A stretch of 64,000 bases of DNA from Tretioscincus oriximinensis (taxonomy: Eukaryota > Chordata > Lepidosauria > Squamata > Gymnophthalmidae): contig JAJVDF010000016.1 in assembly GCA_022410635.1 (NCBI GenBank), positions 4,058,780-4,122,779 of the forward strand, read 5' to 3'. Below the pieces are notes generated by a model that did no database searches, was not told the DNA's origin, and worked only from the letters and a program-made list of their open reading frames with translations. This document shows positions 46,401-58,400 of this stretch, piece by piece (position 1 is the stretch's first letter; each line of letters starts with the position of its first letter). The translations under genes were made by a program, and so were the position numbers.

Positions 46401-49400
46401 TAACTTTTCTATTTTCTTTTAATTTGTGGGATAAGTGAGGAGGATATGTTGGGGCCCATGCATTTCCAGTTCCTTGATACTAGCAATTAAGATAGAAGCA
46501 GGCAAATGTTTTTCTCTCTACAACTAATGGAAGTCTATACAATCATGCATGGCATTGATAAGGTGAATAGAGAAACATTAGATGGATGGACGGACGGACA
46601 GACAAACAGAATGCAATACTGTCTCTCATGGAACAAAATATTTATTTATTTATTTATTTAAAAGATTTTTACCCCGCCCTTCCCCCCGAAGGTGTCCAGG
46701 GCGGCTTACAAAAATTAAAAAATTCGGGTCGCCATGACCTTCACAAGATTAAAATCATAAAACACAACTGTTAAAAATGTCGTCCTCTGGTGGGGGGGCT
46801 AACATGAAAAGGCCCGGGTGAAGAGATAGGTCTTTACCAGGCGCCTAAAAGATAGTAAAGAAGGCGCCTGGCGTGCTTCCGAGGGGAGGCTGTTCCATAA
46901 TATCGGGGCCACTACCGAGAAGGCTCTTCCCCGCGCCCCCGCCCCCCTTATCTTAGAGCAGGAGGGGACAACTAGAAGGCCCTCTCCTTCTGATCGCAGA
47001 GACCGGGCAGGACTATATGGGAAAATAGCACATTTCAGTTATCCTCTAGAGTAAAGAGCAGGATAGCTGCCTGTGAAATTTGGTTCCAGAAGAATGATAG
47101 TAGCTGGCAGCCTGCATAGCTTTAAGACAGAATTAGACAACTTCACATGTTGCCTAATCCTGTCTTAAACCTATCCAGACTCTCAGCTACTACCAGAACT
47201 TTACACAGAGGGTAACTGGCCTGTGGAANTGAGTTCAAGAAGAGATGGCAGTAGCTGGCAGTCTGGATAGTTTTCAGACAGGATTAGACAACATGTAAAG
47301 TTGTCTAAAGCCGTTGCATAACCCAAACAGCAACGGGCTTATTCCACTAGTAAACCAATAATTACAAAATGAAGAGTGTCTACAAGGCTTCTATATCNCT
47401 AGAAGCAATAATTTATATTTATGTGGTTAGCTAATTCTGCTTTAGATCAACCAGTGATACGTTTCTAAATAATTATTTACGAGAGGTACAGTTTAGTCCA
47501 TGTATTTTCTTATTTTCCCTGTTAAAATATTTCAAAAACTTTAATGCCAGTTCTAAAACTTCCAGCATTGTGGTCATTCTAGCAATTTATCTCCAGAGCT
47601 GTGGAGTTGGTGTTAGTAGTACTTCCTTTCAGAACCATGAAAAAGATATTAAGAGAGTCCCATAGCTGGCAGCTGAAAGTTGTCACACATGATACATTGA
47701 TTTAATTTGTGTTGCTACCTTTGTACACTGAGTTCTCAATATATAGGTCTTCTGAACATGCAGTTCTAATCAGGAAGGAAACATAAACGGGGCAGGTAGC
47801 AGTTGTCACAACAATTCATTGTGTGTCATATCCTCCATCCCATGGATCACTCAGATTGCCAGTTGTTGTCCAGAAAGCGCTTTATTGCTATGTTAGGTTA
47901 CACATTACAAAATCATGAAGTTCTAATAATCTGCTTTTCTGATCTATAGCAGGCTGCCTAACACCATTAATACATCATCCAGATATTTCTAGCCCCTTCC
48001 TATTGTCATAGCAACTTCTTCCTAATTGTGCCTGCTAGGTTTCCCAAGTCCTAGTTTTCAAGATGGATTGCCCTCACAGGCTTTGGGTGTCTTTTGATAG
48101 CACAACTGTCTTTTCCTGTAACAGTTGATAAGCTTGAATAGCCTAAGAAACAGGATTCAGAAAGAAGATATTAAAGCAACTCAAGAACATGTATGATATT
48201 GGTGTTTTGCTAGACTTTTCCAAATATGTCAAGAAATTAGATTAACAATGTCATCATATTTCACATTATGTAAGATCCACTGTAATGTGCACAATTTGCC
48301 AAGGAATATTTATGAAAGATAAATTTAAAAAAATAGAATGTTGAGAGATTTTTTAAAAGAATTGTTTTTGGAGAAGATCTGAACTGTTTAATGGCTAAGG
48401 TAACAGTATTTAGAACTTTCTGCCATTGTTGCTGATATTATCCAGAAATACAACCAATTTGTGCAGAGTTAGATAACCATCATGAGTATAGAGTATCTTA
48501 TACCAACCAACAAATGACAGATAACAACTCTTTAGACTTTGATGTAGGTTTGAAGAACTAGCAATTAAACTAGAATCTGTTTTCAAAGTAAATTCTATTA
48601 CTTTTGCCCTCTGTAAATCTTCCAGAAACCATCTGGCATACTACTGGTATATTTACCTCCTTTCTCCAAAACTTGCATTAGCACAGAAGTTTGTGCATTC
48701 ACTGATTACTTTAAGATTCAAAGCTAGTTTGAGCCATGGCAAGGAAAAATATATATTTTAGAATGTCCTGTACTTGTGCCAACAGTTTAATTTTTTTCCA
48801 ACCTTGGAAGACTAACTGTGATGCCAGTCTTAAAGCTCCCGAAAAACCACGCCGTCAAATAAAATTGAGACAAGTAACATTAAAGATTCAACAGGCGACT
48901 GAATCCAAAGAGGGGCAATGGCCTAGCTGAACTGTCATCCTAATATTTATATGCTGCTCTTTGGGGGCCCAGGTCAATCAGCTGATAATATATGGCCTTG
49001 GCTAGAATATTCCCCTCCTCTGTCCAATCAGCATTTAACACAGTTTTTAAAATTTGAACCCTTGAANCCAGTAAACAACCAATGGTGGTTTTAGCAGACC
49101 TTGATGTAAACTTCTGTAATGTCTGTCAGGGAAGCTATTCCTGATACTTACAGGGTTATCTTAGGCAAGCTCCTACTGTCAGATTTATTTATTTATTTGA
49201 ATTATTTTATTATGAAGAACATAAATACAGTACATACAGAAAAAAGAAAGAAGAAAAAAGGCAGCAACAAAAAATACAAACATCNACATCAATCTAGCTC
49301 CCACCCTCCAGCCCCCAAAGGCAAGGAAAAAGGAAACCAATTAAGAAATAATCCTCAATTCCAGGAACGACACAATTGAATCATACAAAAACAAAATTCC

Positions 49401-52400
49401 CCCACACTTGTGCATAGGCAATGAGTCTTTGCCATTTAGTTCCCCAAGATGGATTCAAGACAAAACTGATGGTTCTAAGTCTTCTTTCTCGCAGAAGATC
49501 AAATTTCATAAAATCGATCATATATTTATGCCACTCAGTAATTGTCCATTTAGACTGATATTCCAAGCCTTGGCCACCACTAGATGGCCTGCATAGATAG
49601 CATAGTTGACAATATATTTAATTTCATTTGACATTAATCTGTATAACCTTCATTAAATAGCCAGCTCATAGGAGAAATCTGCAGGCTAATGTTGGTTATA
49701 TTCATAATTTCATCGGCCATTAGGTTCTTGAAAGTAACTCTAAAAGGGCAATTAGCCCACATATGGATATAGAGGCCTCTATATTGGCAACCATGCCAAC
49801 AGCTGTGGGAGAGATCTAATATACAGTATATGACAATTGGGCTGGAGGTTTGTANCATCGAGAAATCAGCTTCAATTCTGTCTCTTTGATCCTGTTGCCT
49901 TTAAACTGTATCCACTTTTTTACCCATTGTTGCCAAAAGGATTGCGACTAGAAATTTACCGGACCAATACTCNTTGAGTAATTCTTAGCTTTTATATTGT
50001 TTAATTACAATAATATTNTAGATTTATTTCATCCCCTTGTTAACTCCGTTTATTTTCTTTAATACCATGTTTTCTAGATCAGATATACCTCTTAATGATT
50101 TTTTAAGAACATAAGAACATAAGAAGAGCCATACTGGGCCAGAGCCCATCTAGTCCAGCATTCTGTGTCACACAGAGGCCCAGCAGATGCACCTGAGCAG
50201 TCGGAACAGAGGAAAGCAAAATATGCACCTGTTCATGACTCCCTGCAAATAGTATTTCAGGAGTCCTGCCTGTTGCTCCATCCCGGAGACAGCATCCAGA
50301 CATCCATCCTAGTACCCATTTATACCCTTGGTGTCCATAAACCTGTCTAGTCCTGTCTTGAAGCTATCCAAGTTGTTAGCTACCACTACCCCTTCAGGTC
50401 CACAGGCCGATGTCTGTTTTCATTTTTCTGTCCTCTGGTCCTTGTATTGTGTGATAGTGAAAACAGTTTTCTCTATTCACCCTATCCATCCCATGCATGA
50501 TTTTGTACACTTCAATCAGATCACCTCTAAAATGTTGCCTTTTGAGGCTGAAGAGGCCCAGATGTTGCAGCCTGACTTCATAAGGGAGGTGCTCCAGATC
50601 CTTGATCATTCTTGTTACCCTTTTCTGCTCCTTCTTTAGTTCCATAATATCCTTCTTGAGATGTGGTGACCAGAACTGAACACAGTATTCCAAATGTGGC
50701 CTCACCATAGATTTATAAAGAGCCAAAACAACATTTGCTGACTTGTTTTCGATTCCTTTCCTAATTATCCCCTACATGGAATTTTGCTGCTGTTGCACAC
50801 TGGGTTGTCCACCAACATCCCAAGATCCTTTTCTTGCTTGGTCACAGAAAGCTTGGTTCCCATCAGGTGGTAGGAGTAATTAGGGTTCTTTGCATACTTT
50901 GAGCATACAAAGCAAATTAGGGTTCTGTTCATGCTTTGGGCATACAAAGCAAAGGGGCTCATTCTGGTATGATTTTCACTCCTTAGTATTAATTTCTTCC
51001 TGAGGGAAGTGGTGGCAGCCTATCTAAGGAATAAACCCTATCTACAGAACTGTTTATTTTATTTATCCCATCTCTCCTATCCTATTTTCTCTTTTATATT
51101 CGATATTATTAATTATTGTGAATAAGGTGTTTTGTTGTAGCCAGAATCTGTTGCCATGGGTTGCTGATATTCTATTAGTTTGAGTTATTGTGATCGAAGT
51201 CCCATTATTATTCATAAGATCTCTTACCCTATTGTAACCCTGAGATCTTAACTCATCTAAATAAATTTAAAGCTATTGTCCCCTGTCATGTTAAGTGCAT
51301 AAATTGAAGCAACATGTTTCCAATGTAATACCCAAAATTTATTATTACGTTTCCATGTTGTTAAACAAGATTTTAATGGGACTAACAAGAACTTTTGTAA
51401 TCTTTTATCCATTACAGAAGACAATAGTGATTTATCTTGAAACTTTTTTAGCTTCAATCCTAATTTAATCAATATATTGTTCTTTATAAATTCTACAATA
51501 ATTTATTAATTTGTAATGAATCGAAATATACTTTCAATGATGGTAATCCCCATCCTATTTGCTCTTTTTTAATTTAAAGTTCTATTTGGGATTCTATTTC
51601 TTTTGAATGATAGTACCCAATCTTTAATTATCTTGTCCAATTCTCTTAGCATCGAGTTTGGGATACTTGCTGGAAGAGCCTGAAANAGGTATAGAAATTT
51701 TGGCAAAACCATCATATTTATGGCTCGTATTTTTGTCAATGTGGACCATTTCTTTTCCCTCCAATTTTTAAATAATTTTTTAACCTTTTTGATGACAGGA
51801 TTATAATTAATTTTAATTAATTTATCTATTTTTTTNATAATCATTACCCCCAAATATTTGATCTTTTTAATACCTATTTTGAGCCCCGAGATCTGATTTA
51901 TCTTCTGTAAATCCTGTCTTGATATATTAACAGCCAAAATGCTATTTCTATATCTGTCTTTTTGTCTCTTCTTCCTTATGTCTTGCTGGAGGCAGAGACC
52001 CCTAGTCGTGGCTTTAAAAGCGTCTCATACAGTAGATTCTTGCATGTTGGGTTGTCTTTCTTTGGAAGAACTGTACAATATCTCTTTTCATACCATTAAG
52101 AATGGATTGATCATCAGCCCAATCTGATGAAAACCTCCAAATTTTCATATTTCTCTCTATTGTTTTAGCAAAAGAGGCGTGGTCCGAAAGCCAAATTGAG
52201 CCTGTTTCTGCTCAATTAGTTGGCTTTACAAATTTATAATCTAAATAGCTAAACACATGATGACGTCCTGAATAAAAAGTTGGCTCGGAGTTGCCATTTA
52301 CTTAAGGAGACATTCCTCGTGAAAAAGGTATTCCTCAAACTAGAGTGACGCATATCAATATTACAGTCTCCTTCTACAATAACATCTCCTTCAACTAGAC

Positions 52401-55400
52401 GATTGAGTTTCCTCATAGTATTATGAAGAAATTGTCTCTGGCGTATGTTCTACTGTTAGATTTTTGAACAGAAGAAGCAGCTGTGGATGCTGGACTAGAT
52501 GGTCTGTGGCCTGATTTCAGTAGGAGTCTTCTTATGTTCACTAGTTGCTGATCTGCTCAATTCAAGGTTCTTACAAAAGCTTAATAGTTGGCCCCAAATA
52601 TATAAGGAAGCATCTCGTCCCATATACACGGATTGTATTTGTAAAGATCTGCAGAAGATGATCTATAAGCAAGTAAAGGTTTAGGAGATAAATAGGTTGG
52701 GGAACTCCAATCCGAGTAATCTTCTTACCCTATCATGATATCTGTTCAGTTGTGTTGTGAAGATGCACCTTTTTACTCTCTGACCCTGTTTTATACTTTA
52801 AGGAATTTAAAGGATAGAAATTTAATTGTGCTCTTAACTGTTGTCTCTTCCCAAAACATGTAAGTGTATCACAGAATAGCAATACAATAAAATGCTTTAA
52901 AATCATATTTACTTCAAATAAAATTCTTTATTGCAGTTGCAGACCCAAATACAGTAATTAAAATTACTTACAAATACAGAGATGTTAGGAAGTGGTTCTT
53001 TTCTGATGAAGTAATAGCAATATATGAATAACTGTGCTCTAAGAATCACGGAGTTAATTTTCTATACAGCTCTCGAATATTTTAAATGTTGTGAACGTTG
53101 CCAAAATGTTTCCTTCTTATTTTATTTATTAGTGAAAGGAAAATTCATCTAAAAATCTTTGAATGAAATGTCTTATGGAAAGAAACACTTTTCATCATCT
53201 ATTGTTTTCAACGTATTTAGTTATCCATTGGCAGAGTTTCCAATGTCTTGCCATACATTGTACCAACTTGAAATAGGTATGAGCATTTTTAAAAGTTGAC
53301 TGATAATGGTTCCTTTCTTGTAATAATCTTCCTCAACATCAAAATAGTTAATATTAAATAGATCTTTTTTCCTGCAATGAAAATTGGAACTAAAAGCAAG
53401 ATTTAACTGAAAGCACCTTAGACTATTTTACAGTATTTTTTGTTTCAATTTCATCATTGTAAATCTTATTTCTTTGTCCTATAGAATCCAAATACAAATG
53501 AAAGAGTAATTTGCAAATGCTGCAAGATGTTTTTGGGAGAAGTTGTGCCTTCAGGTATGCCATGTGCAAACAGTTGTTTCCTGGTTGTTTTAGATATTTG
53601 CTATTAGGAATATTATTTATTTTCATGTCCGTGTCAACAAAAGCATTATTATATTACTCAAGCCAGTCTCCATTTGTCTTTTATTTTTGAAATTGCTTGT
53701 AGACGTTGAGGCTATTAATAAAGTTTCTTATCAAAGGCTGTTGAATATGCTCATAAGTCATGGAATAAAGTAAAAGGGCCAGTCCCAGAATTGGAATTGA
53801 CAAGAGGAAGGTTTTTTTGTTTGTTTGGAGAGTCATCAATCTATGAAATTACTGTCAGAAGAGAAGGTAACAACAACCAGTCTGAATAGCTTTAAGAAAG
53901 GAAATGGCTATCAGAAGGGATGCCTCCAGAACTGCTGCTTCCAGTTTGAAAAGACAGGCAGGAATCCTTTAAATACTAATTCCAAGGAGGTGAGAGCTTT
54001 CTTGTGCTGCTTTAGTTTGCCTCAAACAATTGGTGAAACACAGTGTGAAATGAAATGGTGGATTTGATGGGCTGTGATCAGGTCCAGCAGAACTACTTTT
54101 ATGTTCCCAGAAGATACACAAAATTTTGTGATTAGTTTCAAAATCAATTTTCTTTTTAAAACTGCATTTTATTCCCATCATTTGATCATTTTCAAAGAAA
54201 TATCTGTGTTGGACCAAAATATCTAACAAGGCAAGTCAGAGCATCTTAGAGACTTAGAAAAAGGTAGGTAGCATGAACTTTCACAGTCAACTTCTTCAGC
54301 TGCTTGAGGCTACATCTGAAAAAGTAGACCCATCTATGTAAACTCATTCCTCACTTTTTCTTGTTAGTCTCTAAGATGCTATGAGTTCCCTCTCTAAATA
54401 TAAATAATATACCAGAAAATTGAAATTCTTCATTAGGTACTCCAGACACCCCAAAGAAGAAAATAAAAATGTTTCAATGTCTGGCAAAATAATTTAACTA
54501 AGTGGAGCTTGTGATTGGCTCCTGTTTATAAAATTGGGTTGGAAGTATGGAAGATAAACTTCATTCAAAGTATAAGAGGGGTAGAAAGCAAACCCGTTNG
54601 AACCTTTCTATTGATAAGGAGAGGAATATGCATTTTGAGCTTTTTTCCATTTTAATAAATTTGAATATCCATAGTTTCTTGTGGTCGTTATTATTCCATT
54701 TGTACAACTTCAGGAATATGACTGAATGAAAGTAAATAAACAAAGAAACTCTGAGGATTTGACTATTGGTTACATTTTGCACTTAGTTAATATTGTGTTT
54801 TTTTGTCTTTGGATTTAGGAGTCGTAAAATATTATTTCACAGAATTGCTTGTTCAACCATCTGAAAACAGTTTCAACCCAATTCCAAGGTGCTAAAATAT
54901 TCTACAATTTTTATTTAAAGTCATGTCATTTATTAAATCTTTAAAACTTTCTTATATTTCTTCCATGCGCTTAAAAAAATATTCAGCTACTTAATGTACT
55001 TGGAACCAATTTAATTCAAGGCCCATTAAGTTAGATGCTGGAGAGAAGGTGTTTTACCTCCTGCTCTGTAATTAGATTATGTTAGTAAGGAATGGAATTA
55101 TTGAAGTCAAAAGTCATCTTAATCTTATTACTTGAATGATGACAGCCCAAGGGATGTCAATGTCTGTACAATTCTATAGCACTAAACCCTTTAAAACAAC
55201 TTTACTTCCTTCCAGTTGAAGGAAATTTTCCTAGCTTGCGTTGAACTAGAATTCTAACCCAAGAGTCTCTAGCTCAGTAATGGAGCTCGGGGATTGGACC
55301 TACTCTGAGACAAAGGTACATATGGTGGGGCGACGCGGCCATGGAGTCAATTCGACAATCTTAGTGGAAATTATTTTGTTTTTCCTGTCTGTAAATCCAA

Positions 55401-58400
55401 ATATTGCTTTGTTATATAAAAGCTAACTTAAAACTCTTCCAATGACCTCTTAGGATCAGTGTTTGGAATGCAAACTGCTTGCAACATATTAATAATCCTC
55501 AACATGACTTTTTTCTGCTGTTGTAGCAAGTCTTGGGGTTAATCACAGGCAAATTATGCAAAGTTAATGTTGCTTTAATTAATTTCTAGCATGAAATATA
55601 TAATTGCCAATTACAAGCTGATACCTACCCCATCTTTTTTAACACATGCAGCTCTCAGTTTCAATTAAAGTTGGCTGATATTTAATTGGGANGGAGGTTT
55701 TAAATAAAGCACATTGGTGCAAATACAGTGTGTCACCAAGTTTTATGCAATGGTAATATTCTATGGGAAATGTAACGAGACTGTTATTTTCCCATGTCTG
55801 CCTTTTTCTAAAACTTGGCCTGCGTTCACACATTTTTTTAAAAGCAGCAGAAAGCTGCTTAAAGTTCAAAGCACATGGATGCTAGTGTTTTCTTCAGTTC
55901 TCAAATTCACACAAAAGGCCAGAAAATACCTGTGTTGTACTGCATTTTCTGCCCTTTAATGGTGTGTAAAATATAAGTGTGTCGATCCTACCACTTCTTA
56001 AACTACTTTTGATTCATAGGGCTGCTAAAAACTTAATTCATTTCTGCTAATGGAAGAATTTCACTTAGTGNGAAATTATTGTTAAATCCACCTTAATATT
56101 CAAGTAGTTTTACCTTTTTGTGAAGGCAGTTAAAACATAAGTTAGTTGTGATATAACAAGAATACTTCTGAGTCAAGAACTCTACTGGAGGAAGGGATAG
56201 CATGGGGAGATGAGGGCAAAATTCTTAGGGTTGCATTTTAAAAAATAGTAATTGTTTTTTTTTTAAAAAAAAACCATGCTCTCTCCTTATACAAAATATC
56301 TCCCAATGTTTAAGCATTCTATATAGAATGCACACAGAAGTAACAGCACAGAGAACATAGGGGGGGGGGGACTGCATGGGAAACGGCAGTGCTGATAGGG
56401 AAGGTGGTAGTGGTAGCCAAGGTGAAGACCCCTTGAATAATCTGCTCTCCTCTGCTGTCCGGTCACGGAGGACACCAAGAATAAACAAGAGCAGTCTTGT
56501 TTTATTCCCAAATGGCTCATCTATTACAACCTCAGCCCTGAATTATACTCTAAAAGGGTATTCCTAACTCCTTAGGACACACACACACACACATGGTTAG
56601 CTTAAGAATATGAAGNATTCAGTTGCAACAACACAAAAAGTGGGGGAATCAGGAGTGGCAGGGTGGGAGCAGTGGTTGGTGGCCTTTATATCTGCTGAGA
56701 AACTGAAATTTCCATCAAATTGCACAGAGCAAAGGGAAGATTGTTGCGGGTATAGAGGGAAAAAGCACCATTTCTATAGACTGAGGACAAGGAGAATAAG
56801 GAGTATGAACAACAACAAAGATCAAGTAAGGTATTTCCCTTACCAACACAACTATTCTGATTTGACCATAACCCTGAAGACTTGTATCATATGATTTGCC
56901 ATTGGCCCTATCTGTTTGATCCCGGTACCTTCCTTTTAGTTCCACCCCAGAAAACACATGATTTCTGCCCTTGAAGGGAATACAAATGTCGTGTTTTTTA
57001 TTTGTTTTCCATCCATTCCAATAATTTCCTGCTGCTGTTGAAAGCCTTCCACAGAACATAATAATTTAGAAAATGCAAATATTTTGCTTTTTTTAAATTG
57101 GAGTATATATTAATTTATGTTTACTGTGATATATAATATTTATTAGTTTTTCATATACTGGAAGTTCTGGCTGCTTCATATAAAATTATTCTTCCTTTTC
57201 CAAAACAGGATTCTCTTTATACAAAGTGTGGTAGCACAGTGCCTTATTCAACTTTCTTCAACCCGTTGCACATTTAGATTCATCATTCAAGGAACTGATG
57301 GAACAACTTACATATTGGTATGTCAGAGTTCTTTAGAAGTCTGTATTCGTTAATTTCTCAAGTGTTGTGCTTTAGTCAGTATCCTTTGTTTCCCACCATT
57401 GGTATTCAGGTTTAGTTTATTATTGCAACATGTTACTAAATAATTCTTACAGTACCATAATAGTCACACTTTAGTGGGGATTTCATGTCACTAACTCCTA
57501 AAGATTTATTTCTGAGCAGATATTTACAGGCTTATTGTTCTTGGGACCATTAACAGATTAAGTTTTACCGTCTTTTACTTGAGAGTACCAAGGGGTAATT
57601 GGTAGGCCACTGTGTGAGATAGAATGCTGGACTATTCAGCAGGGTTCGTCTTATGTTCATTCCCGCTGGCACTTTAACCGAAATAGAAAATAGTTTTCCT
57701 GTGTGCTGGATTCAAAATTTTACCATTAAATTTAAATGAGAAACATTTTTCTTTTGTGCTGGTCTCACAGTTCCAGGAACTTTCTGAGGATTTAACTCTC
57801 AGAAGGGGACTAATAGTAGATTACAGTTATTTGAATAATTTCTGCTCTCACTTCACCTCTGAGAGTGAGTCCCGTTTCATTTGACTGAGCGTTAGAATCT
57901 GGACTGCAGATTCTGAAATCCATATCAGAAGACATAAGTGCCCCATTCTGACAGCTCCTTTTAGTCTAATTTGGGAAAAATAAGACCATATTAAGATTGA
58001 GTTCCATCCCCCCTCTCCCCCAGCCTAGACTTTCTGGATCCACTATTCACTGTGACTCAGGGATGTAGACACATTTGGTTTGTTGTATCCTGTCTTTCTC
58101 ACCTGAGGGCACTTGGGCCCAATCCCCACATTCTATTTCCTGTGCTTTGGAGCCAATTTTACCTTCTGCCTGCTCCATGGAACCATGTATGTCCAGCATT
58201 CCACTCGCTCTAAAGATCTTTGCTGTGGAGTAAATAGCCAACGCATTTGATGTGATTTAGCAGCCTCCATTTTGCAAAGTCCGAAAAAAAGCTCCCTCCG
58301 AACCTTGAATGTGTACATTGTAAAACGCTCATTGGCTGTTGGCTAGCAGAGAATACCTGGGAATCGTATGCAGACTTGCAAAGAGTGCTGGGGCTTGTAG

